A stretch of DNA of 64,000 nt, taken from Spirosoma fluviale (GTDB lineage: Bacteria > Bacteroidota > Bacteroidia > Cytophagales > Spirosomataceae). This document shows positions 45,392-53,006 of the stretch, one piece after another (the first letter of the stretch is position 1; each line of letters opens with the position of its first letter). A model generated the notes under the pieces. That model ran no database searches and was not told the DNA's origin. It was given only the letters and a program-made list of their open reading frames with translations. A program made the translations under genes and the position numbers. The DNA is taken from positions 1-64,000 of the forward strand of contig CAMDJW010000009.1 of NCBI GenBank assembly GCA_945901025.1, given 5' to 3'.

Positions 45392-46018
45392 ATGGCTAAA
45401 AAGCAAAAATATTATGTTATTTGGGCAGGTCACAAGACTGGTATTTTTGACACCTGGGCTGAAACAGAGCAAAATATTAAAGGATTTCAAAATGCTCAAT
45501 TCAAATCTTTTGAAACAAAAGAGCAAGCTTTCCATGCGTCCAAAAAGAATTATTGGGCTAGCATTCAAACAAAATCAGCCCCATCAAAGAGTAGAAAAAT
45601 AACGAGTGAAACCATTGTCATTCCATCCATTTCAGTCGATGCAGCCTGTGCAGGAAATCCAGGTGTTTTGGAATACCAAGGCGTAAACACTGAAACGAAA
45701 GAAGTTTTATTTTTTAGAGGCCCCTTCCCTTTAGGCACGGTTAATATAGGTGAGTTCTTAGCTATTGTTCACGGATTGGCCTATTTGAAAAAAAATAATT
45801 GCCCATTCCCCATTTATTCAGATTCAAGAACCGCGATTTCATGGGTTAAAAAAAAGGCGATAAAAACGAATCTAGAACGTAGTTCGGCCACGGAAGAGCT
45901 TTTCAAAATGGTCGATAGTGCATTAGAATGGCTACAAAAAAATCCATACGTGACAAAAATATTAAAATGGGAAACCGAAGATTGGGGAGAAAATCCAGCA
46001 GATTATGGGAGGAAGTAG
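45392..46018 (+). CDS. ribonuclease H with N-terminal viroplasmin domain
   Basis: A 208-aa protein of two parts. Residues 1-55 form a viroplasmin/RNase H1 hybrid-binding domain (KYYVIWAGHKTGIFDTWAETEQNIKGFQNAQFKSF). Residues about 73-208 are an RNase H fold with acidic residues in SVDAACAGNPG (Asp), GEFLAIVHGLAYL (Glu), IYSDSRTAISWVKKK (Asp) and NPADYGRK (Asp). It removes RNA from RNA-DNA hybrids. It is the common Bacteroidota form and overlaps the following gene by 14 bases. Confidence 0.92.
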   Translation: MAKKQKYYVIWAGHKTGIFDTWAETEQNIKGFQNAQFKSFETKEQAFHASKKNYWASIQTKSAPSKSRKITSETIVIPSISVDAACAGNPGVLEYQGVNTETKEVLFFRGPFPLGTVNIGEFLAIVHGLAYLKKNNCPFPIYSDSRTAISWVKKKAIKTNLERSSATEELFKMVDSALEWLQKNPYVTKILKWETEDWGENPADYGRK

Positions 46019-46721
46019 ATCGGTCTTTACCTTTAAACAATTTTCCCTAGCCCACGGTAATCCGGGATTAAAAATAAGTACCGAAGCTTGCATATTGGGT
46101 GCATGGGCCCACTCATTTGCCCATGGGAAAATCTTAGATATAGGAACTGGTTGCGGTTTACTTGCTTGCATGCTCGCTCAATCCAATCCAAATGCGAATA
46201 TTGATGCGATAGAAATTCATCAAGAAGTTGCAAAAATCGCATCGGAGAATGTAAAAAACAGCCCTTTCTTTAATCAGATTCAGGTAATTAATTCCGATAT
46301 CCGCTCATTAACAACTAAGAATCAGTACGATTTCATCATTTCCAATCCACCATTTTTTTCGAATCACCTCCCAGCCTCTTTAAAAGACAAACAGATTGCC
46401 ATACATGATGACGAATTGAATTTTGTGGATTTAATAGTTTCCATCAAAAACATGTTAAAATCTGGCGGGAGATTTGCTGTTATTTATCCAAAAGAAGCAA
46501 TGGATAAATTTGAAAAAGAGCTAGGGAAAAATAGTCTTTTTATTCATCAATTTTTATATATTTTTCCAAACCCTAAGTCGAAACTCTTAAGGGTGATTTG
46601 TCTAGGATCAACTATTAAAGAAGAGGTAGCCATTGAAAATTTTTACATCAAAGATGAAAAAAATGAATACACCGAGGCGTTTAAATTATTGCTTAATCCC
46701 TACTATTTAATCTTTGAATAA
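46005..46721 (+). CDS. tRNA1(Val) (adenine37-N6)-methyltransferase, YfiC/TrmN6 family
   Basis: A 238-aa class I SAM methyltransferase. The N-terminus VFTFKQFSLAHGNPGLKISTEACILGAW matches the YfiC family; motif I is ILDIGTGCGLLACMLAQ, and the adenine N6 catalytic motif is NPPFFSNHL. It modifies A37 of tRNA-Val. The ATG at 46005 lies inside the end of the RNase H gene; this overlap is accepted because the conserved domain begins within ten residues of it. Confidence 0.9.
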   Translation: MGGSRSVFTFKQFSLAHGNPGLKISTEACILGAWAHSFAHGKILDIGTGCGLLACMLAQSNPNANIDAIEIHQEVAKIASENVKNSPFFNQIQVINSDIRSLTTKNQYDFIISNPPFFSNHLPASLKDKQIAIHDDELNFVDLIVSIKNMLKSGGRFAVIYPKEAMDKFEKELGKNSLFIHQFLYIFPNPKSKLLRVICLGSTIKEEVAIENFYIKDEKNEYTEAFKLLLNPYYLIFE

Positions 46722-46741
46722 AAATTAACCACATGTTTTCG

Positions 46742-46749
46742 TATTTTTG
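46742..46749 (+). promoter_or_regulatory. candidate -7 element before GT2 gene
   Basis: TATTTTTG matches TAnnTTTG, 19 bases before the ATG at 46769. TTTG at 46714-46717 is 24 bases upstream, longer than the optimum, so this is a moderate call. Confidence 0.35.
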
Positions 46750-46768
46750 TTCATAGATAAATCCATAT

Positions 46769-47722
46769 ATGTTGCAAATATCTATTCTTGTTCCTCTCTT
46801 CAACGAAGCTGAGTCTCTCCCAGAACTAACGGCTTGGATAGATCAAGTAATGCAAAAAAACTCGTTTTCCTACGAGCTTATTTTTATCAATGATGGAAGC
46901 ACCGATGCGTCATGGGAGGTGATTAATTCCTTATCGAAAGAATATAAGCCAGTCAAAGGAATTTGTTTTGCTAGAAATTATGGCAAATCAGCCGCTTTGC
47001 ACGAAGGTTTTTCTAAAGCGCAAGGAGAGGTGGTCATAACCATGGATGCTGATTTGCAAGATTCTCCAGATGAAATTCCAGCGCTTTATCAAATGGTCAA
47101 AGAACAAGATTATGACCTTGTTTCTGGTTGGAAGCAAAAGAGATTTGACCCTATTTCAAAAACAATACCCACAAAATTATATAATGCTGCAACCAGAAAA
47201 TTATCTGGCGTACAGCTAAATGATTTCAATTGTGGGCTAAAAGCGTATAAAAAAGAAGTAGTCAAGACACTCCGACTATATGGCGAAATGCACCGATATA
47301 TCCCCGTCCAAGCAAAATGGAATGGATTTACTAAGATTGGAGAAAAAGTCGTTCAACATCAAGCTAGAAAATATGGCGTGACCAAATTTGGATTAGAACG
47401 TTTTATTTTCGGATTCCTAGACCTTCTTTCAATCTCATTTGTGCAGGCTTTTGGAAAAAGACCTATGCATCTTTTTGGAAGCTTGGGGATTTTGTCCTTT
47501 TTCTCAGGGACCATATTAACAACATGGTTGATCGGCGAAAAATTGTACAATATCACAAAGCACTTAAAATATAGGAATGTCACGGATAATCCCTTATTTT
47601 ATTTGGCCTTAGTTGCGATCATTTTAGGGGTCCAATTATTCTTAGCTGGCTTTATTGGCGAATTATTAATCACAAACTCCGACAAAACAACGGATTATAA
47701 AATCAAGGAAGAAGTTTCTTAG
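46769..47722 (+). CDS. GT2 family glycosyltransferase (DPM/GtrB-like)
   Basis: A 317-aa membrane-bound family 2 glycosyltransferase. The GT-A domain has ISILVPLFNEAESLPEL, IFINDGSTDASWEV and the metal motif ITMDADLQDSPDEIP (DAD). Two C-terminal membrane segments follow (about 228-255 and 270-300). This is the architecture of bactoprenol glucosyl- or phosphate-mannosyl transferases, which charge a polyprenyl phosphate with one sugar for use on the periplasmic side. The sugar is not predictable. It is followed by tcdA after 1 base. Confidence 0.9.
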   Translation: MLQISILVPLFNEAESLPELTAWIDQVMQKNSFSYELIFINDGSTDASWEVINSLSKEYKPVKGICFARNYGKSAALHEGFSKAQGEVVITMDADLQDSPDEIPALYQMVKEQDYDLVSGWKQKRFDPISKTIPTKLYNAATRKLSGVQLNDFNCGLKAYKKEVVKTLRLYGEMHRYIPVQAKWNGFTKIGEKVVQHQARKYGVTKFGLERFIFGFLDLLSISFVQAFGKRPMHLFGSLGILSFFSGTILTTWLIGEKLYNITKHLKYRNVTDNPLFYLALVAIILGVQLFLAGFIGELLITNSDKTTDYKIKEEVS

Positions 47723-47723
47723 C

Positions 47724-48515
47724 ATGCATTCAAAAGATTTAAGTTGGCTTAGTCGCTCAGAATTATTAATTGGCTCAGAGGGCATTCAAAAATTACAATC
47801 TGCTCATGTATTGATCGTTGGCCTCGGAGGTGTAGGATCCTTCGCGGCTGAATTTATTGCCAGAGCTGGAATTGGTACCATGACGATTGTCGACGGAGAT
47901 GTGGTGGATCCCACAAACCGAAATCGCCAATTACCTGCACTCGCGACCAATCATGGAGTGGCCAAAGTGAAAATTATGGCTGAACGCTTAATGGCCATCA
48001 ATCCAGACTTGGTTCTACACGCACATGAAACCTTTTTAAATCCTGATGCGGCCAAAGAAATTTTAGAATCGACCCGATTCGATTACGTCATGGATTGTAT
48101 TGATTCCGTAACTCCTAAATTAACTTTACTAAAAACAGCCTATGATCTTGAGCTCAAAATAGTAAGTTCCATGGGGGCTGGCGGTAAATTAGATCCAACC
48201 AAACTTAGAACCACGGATTTATTAGACACGAGAGAATGTTATTTAGCCGCTTTAGTCAGAAAACGAATTAGGAGACTGGGCGTCGGAAGAGGAATAAAAG
48301 CCGTGTTTTCATTAGAAAAAGTACGAGACGAATCCCTTATTTTAACAGACGGTTCTAATTTCAAAAAATCGGCTTATGGCACCATATCCTATTTACCTGC
48401 GGCTTTTGGTGGGGCTTGTGCTTCAGTGGTCATTCGGGATATTTTAAACGAAGAAATACCGATGGAAAAAAGACTAAAGGCGCATATGAATCTAAGCCGA
48501 AAATCAAAAAAGTAA
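47724..48515 (+). CDS. tcdA: tRNA threonylcarbamoyladenosine dehydratase TcdA
   Basis: A 263-aa E1-like ATP-dependent enzyme that cyclises t6A to ct6A in tRNA. The nucleotide-binding loop is VLIVGLGGVGSFAAEFIARAG, the adenylation region TIVDGDVVDPTNRNRQLPA, and the membrane-associated basic segment MGAGGKLDPTKLRTTDL is typical. Its job connects to tsaE at 40281 (t6A synthesis). The stop overlaps the mogA-like start (TAATG). Confidence 0.94.
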   Translation: MHSKDLSWLSRSELLIGSEGIQKLQSAHVLIVGLGGVGSFAAEFIARAGIGTMTIVDGDVVDPTNRNRQLPALATNHGVAKVKIMAERLMAINPDLVLHAHETFLNPDAAKEILESTRFDYVMDCIDSVTPKLTLLKTAYDLELKIVSSMGAGGKLDPTKLRTTDLLDTRECYLAALVRKRIRRLGVGRGIKAVFSLEKVRDESLILTDGSNFKKSAYGTISYLPAAFGGACASVVIRDILNEEIPMEKRLKAHMNLSRKSKK

Positions 48516-49042
48516 TGATCAAAATAGGGGTTATCAATGTTTCGGATCGGGCAAGCCAAGGAATTTATGAAGATATTCCAGGCAAAGCTGTGGTCGACCT
48601 TCTCCATGAATACCTCATCAGTGAATTTGAGCTAGTCTATAATGTCATTCCGGATGAGCAAAAGCAATTGGAACAAGCCATGACCCACATGGCCGACATA
48701 GAAAAAACGTGTCTGATCATCACCACAGGTGGAACGGGACCCTCCCTTAGAGATGTTACGCCTGAAGCAACAGAAGCGATATGCCAAAAAATGTTACCGG
48801 GATTTGGTGAGTTAATGCGCCAAGTTAGTTTAGCATTTGTACCTACGGCCATTCTGAGTAGGCAAACGGCCGGCATTCGAGGAAATACGTTAATTGTTAA
48901 TTTACCAGGAAAACCAAAAGCTATTAGACAGTGTCTTGAGGCGGTTTTCCCAGCTATTCCCTATTGCATCGATTTAATCGAAGGCCCCTATTTAGTTTGC
49001 AACGAAGCCAATATGAAAGCCTTCAGGCCTCCGTCGAATTAG
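48515..49042 (+). CDS. MogA/MoaB-family molybdopterin adenylyltransferase
   Basis: A 175-aa MogA-like protein: IKIGVINVSDRASQGIYEDIPG, the conserved TTGGTGPSLRDVTPEAT and LIVNLPGKPKAIRQCLEAV. MogA adenylates molybdopterin before metal insertion. The ORF is open from 48416 inside tcdA, but the ATG at 48515 sits at the family N-terminus. No other molybdenum cofactor gene is in the window. Its stop overlaps the convergent aminotransferase (TTAG at 49039-49042). Confidence 0.92.
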   Translation: MIKIGVINVSDRASQGIYEDIPGKAVVDLLHEYLISEFELVYNVIPDEQKQLEQAMTHMADIEKTCLIITTGGTGPSLRDVTPEATEAICQKMLPGFGELMRQVSLAFVPTAILSRQTAGIRGNTLIVNLPGKPKAIRQCLEAVFPAIPYCIDLIEGPYLVCNEANMKAFRPPSN

Positions 49043-49857
49043 CACTCAGATTTAACGAATAAATCATATAAATGTGAGGTTATTTTGCCTCGCTGGCCGC
49101 CATTGACTTGTTTCCCGTCGATGGAGAAAATAGGCAAAACACGTTTAGTACTACCAGTCGTAAAAACTTCGTCTGCCGATAAAAAATCATCCATTGAATA
49201 ATTGCCAACTCGAACCTCAAACTCTTTTGAGGCCAAAGACAACACATGACTTCGGGTAATCCCCTCTAAAATTTGTTGGCCCGGAGTGTAAATAATCCCT
49301 GACTTCACGAAAAATAAATTACTCCTCGACGATTCAGAAACTCCTGATTCATCGGTATAATATAGTAAGTCATTCCCTCCCCTATTTTTTACTTCGGCCC
49401 AATGCCTGATGGCAAAAGCATAGTTCAATGACTTAATATCCGCCATTTCCCGATGGTATTTTTGACTGATCAGGTGCATGCCGTCCAAGGGATTAGCAAA
49501 AGAGAAAACTCCGGGAAAGACAAATAAGTTAGCTTTTCCTTCCATAGGTTCAAACCCATTTAAACTTTCCCCACCCGTTAAAACGAGCTTAACCCCTAAG
49601 CAAGAATCCGTAGCCGCAAGTGCTAATTGGCCTATCAAATCGGCCAAATCAGCTTTGGAATACCCATGTTGTATTCCCATTTTTTGAGCAGATGAAAGAA
49701 ATCGATCCAAATGATCCGACATAAATATCGCCTGACCATCCATGATTCTAAAAAAATCGAAAATGCCATATCCCCTTAGAAAACCAATATCCTTAACGCT
49801 AACACGAGCTTTTTCTGGGGCAACCCAAGCATCATTCACAAATATCTGATACGCCAT
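49039..49857 (-). CDS. class IV aminotransferase, PabC-like
   Basis: A 272-aa fold-type IV PLP enzyme. The N-terminal VSVKDIGFLRGYGIFDFFRI and the lysine region DIKSLNYAFAIRHW (Schiff-base Lys) are clear, and SGVSESSRSNLFFVKSG binds the cofactor phosphate. The family includes branched-chain and D-amino-acid aminotransferases and aminodeoxychorismate lyase (PabC). Because it overlaps folP by 26 bases and PabC makes the p-aminobenzoate that FolP uses, a PabC role is inferred from context, not from a diagnostic residue. Confidence 0.82.
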   Translation of the reverse strand: MAYQIFVNDAWVAPEKARVSVKDIGFLRGYGIFDFFRIMDGQAIFMSDHLDRFLSSAQKMGIQHGYSKADLADLIGQLALAATDSCLGVKLVLTGGESLNGFEPMEGKANLFVFPGVFSFANPLDGMHLISQKYHREMADIKSLNYAFAIRHWAEVKNRGGNDLLYYTDESGVSESSRSNLFFVKSGIIYTPGQQILEGITRSHVLSLASKEFEVRVGNYSMDDFLSADEVFTTGSTKRVLPIFSIDGKQVNGGQRGKITSHLYDLFVKSEC

Positions 49858-50716
49858 ATTGTTTTAATTTATGAACTAATTTAATGACCTCCATGGCTTC
49901 TTTTACGTCATGAACCCTTAAAATGCTAGCCCCTTTGTTCAAAGCGATTGCATGCAAGGCAGTGCTTCCAGTTAACGATTGATCTGCATCAATTTGTAAA
50001 AATTTATGAATCATGGTCTTCCGCGAAAGCCCAACCATAATAGGCGCGCCCAATAGTTTGAACTGACCCAATTTTGATAACAGTTCATAGTTATGATCCA
50101 AAGACTTAGAAAACCCAAAACCAGGATCTATAAGCAAATTTTTCAATCCTTTCGACCTTAGATATTGGACTTTTTTAGCTAAATCAGTCCATACTGCTTC
50201 AACTACATTCTCATAAGTAGGAATTTGATGCACCTCCTCAAATTTACCGACACTGTGCGTTAAGACATAAGGGATTTGCGCAGAACAAATCCAATCGAAG
50301 ATGCCATCATCCATTTGACCTCCACCAATATCATTCAATATGTGAGCGCCAGCATCAAACGCAGCTTTGGCAACGGGTAGTCGGTAGGTGTCAATGGATA
50401 TAATGAGTGATGGAAATCGCTTATTTAATGCCTCAATGATAGGAACTACGCGATTAATCTCTTCCTTCTCACTGACAGGTTCTGCCCCAGGCCGTGTCGA
50501 GTGACCACCTACATCGATGATCGCGACCCCCTCCGAAATCATTTTATCAGCTTGCTTCAAGGCAGCATCCACAGAATTAATCCGACTTCCTTCATAAAAT
50601 GAATCAGGCGTCACATTTAAAATTCCCATACAGATGGCAGAATTTAAAGTACCCCCTAGGTCTATTAATTGACCATTTACAAAGAATGTGTTAATAGTTG
50701 GAAAAAGAGCATCCAA
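49832..50716 (-). CDS. folP: dihydropteroate synthase
   Basis: A 294-aa dihydropteroate synthase that joins p-aminobenzoate to the pterin diphosphate in folate synthesis, the target of sulfonamides. Motifs are CMGILNVTPDSFYEGSR, IIDVGGHSTRPGAEPV, ISIDTYRLPVAKAAFDAGAHILNDIGG, LIDPGFGFSK and LVGLSRKTMIHKFL-like GLSRKTM, and the final ILRVHDVKEA. There is no in-frame ATG upstream of Met30, and the family needs the preceding strands, so the non-ATG start (TTG at 50716) is likely. Confidence 0.92.
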   Translation of the reverse strand: MDALFPTINTFFVNGQLIDLGGTLNSAICMGILNVTPDSFYEGSRINSVDAALKQADKMISEGVAIIDVGGHSTRPGAEPVSEKEEINRVVPIIEALNKRFPSLIISIDTYRLPVAKAAFDAGAHILNDIGGGQMDDGIFDWICSAQIPYVLTHSVGKFEEVHQIPTYENVVEAVWTDLAKKVQYLRSKGLKNLLIDPGFGFSKSLDHNYELLSKLGQFKLLGAPIMVGLSRKTMIHKFLQIDADQSLTGSTALHAIALNKGASILRVHDVKEAMEVIKLVHKLKQYGVSDICE

Positions 50717-50743
50717 ATGAGCTGAAATTTAGGATAATTTAAA

Positions 50744-50751
50744 TATTTTTG
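50744..50751 (+). promoter_or_regulatory. candidate -7 element before DUF1599 gene
   Basis: TATTTTTG matches TAnnTTTG, 42 bases before the ATG at 50794, within the divergent gap to folP. No good TTTG is found 20 bases upstream. Confidence 0.3.
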
Positions 50752-50793
50752 TAGGCTAAAAAAACGTGAGTATAGAAATCTAATCCAAGTAAT

Positions 50794-51372
50794 ATGAATC
50801 GGGACTCTTCGCCTTCCCAAACCGAAATCGAATATCGACAAGTAATTTCACACTGCAAAGCCTTGTTTGATAAAAAAAACAAAGATTACGGGACTTCTTG
50901 GAGAATTTTACGTTTACCCAGCTTAACCGATCAAATTTTTATCAAGGCACAAAGAATACGCAGTATTCAGGATAAAGGCCAACAAAAAATCGTGGATGGA
51001 ATTGAGGGCGAGTTTATCGGCATCATCAATTATTGCATTATTGCATTAATTCAAAAAACACTCGAGAATTCAGATCAAATGGAGTTTTCGCCAGAAGAGT
51101 TAGGTGGGATCTACGACGATCAAGTAGAAATCACATTAGAGCTTTTAAGAAACAAAAATCACGATTATGGGGAAGCATGGAGAGATATGCGGGTTAGCAG
51201 CATGACCGATTTGATTCTAATGAAAATATTTAGAACGAAGCAAATTGAGAATAATTTAGGCGTTACTTTAGTGTCGGAGGGGGTGGAAGCCAATTATCAG
51301 GACATGTTAAATTATGCCGTTTTTTGTTTGATTAAATTGAAAGAGGAACAAAGCCAACAAGCTCAACAGTAA
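50794..51372 (+). CDS. DUF1599 (nucleotide-modification-associated) protein
   Basis: A 192-aa protein with two copies of one domain. The first has FDKKNKDYGTSWRILRLPSLTDQIFIKAQRIRSIQD, the second RNKNHDYGEAWRDMRVSSMTDLILMKIFRTKQIENN; each ends in a D/N-Y-based helix (GIINYCIIALIQ, DMLNYAVFCLIKL). This is DUF1599, called nucleotide modification associated domain 1. In some phages its relatives sit with base-modification genes; here the neighbours are housekeeping and the role is unknown. It is followed by a DoxX-like gene after 6 bases. Confidence 0.88.
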   Translation: MNRDSSPSQTEIEYRQVISHCKALFDKKNKDYGTSWRILRLPSLTDQIFIKAQRIRSIQDKGQQKIVDGIEGEFIGIINYCIIALIQKTLENSDQMEFSPEELGGIYDDQVEITLELLRNKNHDYGEAWRDMRVSSMTDLILMKIFRTKQIENNLGVTLVSEGVEANYQDMLNYAVFCLIKLKEEQSQQAQQ

Positions 51373-51378
51373 TAAATT

Positions 51379-52491
51379 ATGCAGCGTTACGCAAAAATTG
51401 CCACCTTTTTACTGGTCAGCATATTCCTTTTTTCAGGGTTTATTAAACTGAATGACCCTATCGGAACCCAATTAAAACTAGAGGAATATTTTGATGTCTT
51501 TTCTGTGGATTTTCCGTTGATGTCAGGCTTCTGGAAATTCTGGATTCCTTACGCATTAATTCTCTCCATTATACTAAGTAGCCTAGAAGTCGTCCTAGCA
51601 ATTGCATTATGGTTTAATTATCGAGCCAAGCAAATCCTTTGGGCAATCTTTTCCATATTACTCTTCTTTAGTTTTTTAACATTTTATTCAGCTTATTTCA
51701 ACAAAGTTACTGACTGTGGATGCTTTGGCGAGGCTATCAAACTTACGCCATGGACGTCTTTTGGAAAAGATATATTCCTCATTCTATTAACTGTCAGCTT
51801 ATTTTTTAGTGAGAAGGCTAAGAAAAATGAACGCACGTTGAAAATCGTCGTGGTCAGTATATTCATCAGTGTGGGGATCGGCGTTTACTCCTATTTTTAT
51901 TTACCCAAATTCGATAGTCTACCTTATGCGATAGGAGAAAGTATTCCACAAAATATGAAGGAGAGAGAAGCTCTGAAATTTAGTTATGTGTATCAAATTA
52001 ATGGCAAAGAGACTGAATTATTGGAAATGCCTACTGACACTTTAGCGAAGTTTATCTCGATGAAAGCGATCAATGAGAAAGAAGCGAGGCCGCTCATCAC
52101 CGACTACCATTTGTGGGCGGAAGGCGATACCACTGATTTTACGAAAGAAAGCTTTAAAGGAAACCGGGTTATGGTGATCGTACCCAACATTCATCATACC
52201 TACGAAAAAGCATTCACCGATATTAGTATTTTAGCTAAGGAATTAGAAAACAAAAAAATATCGGTGTGGTTCGTTTCCGCATCTACTGATGCAGAGGTCA
52301 ATGAATTAAGGCATCGGTATCAATTAAGCTTCCCAGCTTTATCAGCTGACGTCAAAGTATTAAAAACGATTATCAGGTCGAGTCCAGGAATTTGGATATT
52401 AAAAGATGGAACGGTCAAAGGAAAGTGGTCAGCTTTTCAATTGCCCAGTGCCAATGAAATTGAAGAACGTTTAACAAAAGTGCAAGAATGA
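51379..52491 (+). CDS. DoxX-like membrane protein with thioredoxin-like C-terminus (BT_3928 family)
   Basis: A 370-aa protein. The N-terminal part (about 1-175) has four to five membrane segments with GFIKLNDPIGTQLKLEEYFDVF and KVTDCGCFGEAIKLTPWTSFGKD, the MauE/DoxX-type redox membrane domain with a Cys pair (CGC). The C-terminal part (from about 220) is soluble, with FKGNRVMVIVPNIHHTYEKA and SASTDAEVNELRHRYQLSFPAL, like a thioredoxin fold, but without a CxxC motif. The family is known as BT_3928 and its role is unknown. It overlaps aroK by 4 bases. Confidence 0.82.
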   Translation: MQRYAKIATFLLVSIFLFSGFIKLNDPIGTQLKLEEYFDVFSVDFPLMSGFWKFWIPYALILSIILSSLEVVLAIALWFNYRAKQILWAIFSILLFFSFLTFYSAYFNKVTDCGCFGEAIKLTPWTSFGKDIFLILLTVSLFFSEKAKKNERTLKIVVVSIFISVGIGVYSYFYLPKFDSLPYAIGESIPQNMKEREALKFSYVYQINGKETELLEMPTDTLAKFISMKAINEKEARPLITDYHLWAEGDTTDFTKESFKGNRVMVIVPNIHHTYEKAFTDISILAKELENKKISVWFVSASTDAEVNELRHRYQLSFPALSADVKVLKTIIRSSPGIWILKDGTVKGKWSAFQLPSANEIEERLTKVQE

Positions 52492-53006
52492 AAAACATTT
52501 ATTTAATTGGAATGCCCTCATCGGGGAAAAGTACATTAGGAAAAGAATTGGCTAGAAATTTAGGTTACAGCTTTACCGACATGGATAAATTGATCGAAAC
52601 CCGTGAGCAAAAAACCATATCCGAAATATTTTCTGGCCAAGGTGAAAGCCATTTTAGAGATTTAGAAAAAAAGACCTTGCATGGATTCCAACCTGATCAA
52701 TCGATGGTCATAGCGACCGGTGGCGGAGTTCCTTGCTTTAACGATAACATGGAATTCATCAAAAATAACGGGGTCAGTATTTTTCTAAACGTCGACGTAA
52801 ACGACTTAGCAAAAAGATTATATAAAGCCCAAGGAAACAATAGACCCCTATTAGACAAAAGTCAAAGCGAAGAAGCGGTGATCGATACGATCAAAAAGAC
52901 TTTTGAAGATCGCTTACCATTTTATAAACAAGCCGATATCCAAGTGGATGGTGAAATATCAGTGACCCAACTCCTTTGGTTGTTGGATCAGTATATTCCG
53001 GTTTAG
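52488..53006 (+). CDS. aroK: shikimate kinase
   Basis: A 172-aa kinase that phosphorylates shikimate, fifth step of chorismate synthesis. Walker A is IGMPSSGKSTLGKELA; the shikimate-binding residues are in TDMDKLIETREQKTI (Asp), HFRDLEKKTL (Arg) and IATGGGVPCF (Gly triplet), and LID region NRPLLDK. Length is standard. Its start overlaps the upstream gene (ATGA) and its stop overlaps the convergent OmpP1-like gene (TTAG). Confidence 0.95.
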   Translation: MKNIYLIGMPSSGKSTLGKELARNLGYSFTDMDKLIETREQKTISEIFSGQGESHFRDLEKKTLHGFQPDQSMVIATGGGVPCFNDNMEFIKNNGVSIFLNVDVNDLAKRLYKAQGNNRPLLDKSQSEEAVIDTIKKTFEDRLPFYKQADIQVDGEISVTQLLWLLDQYIPV

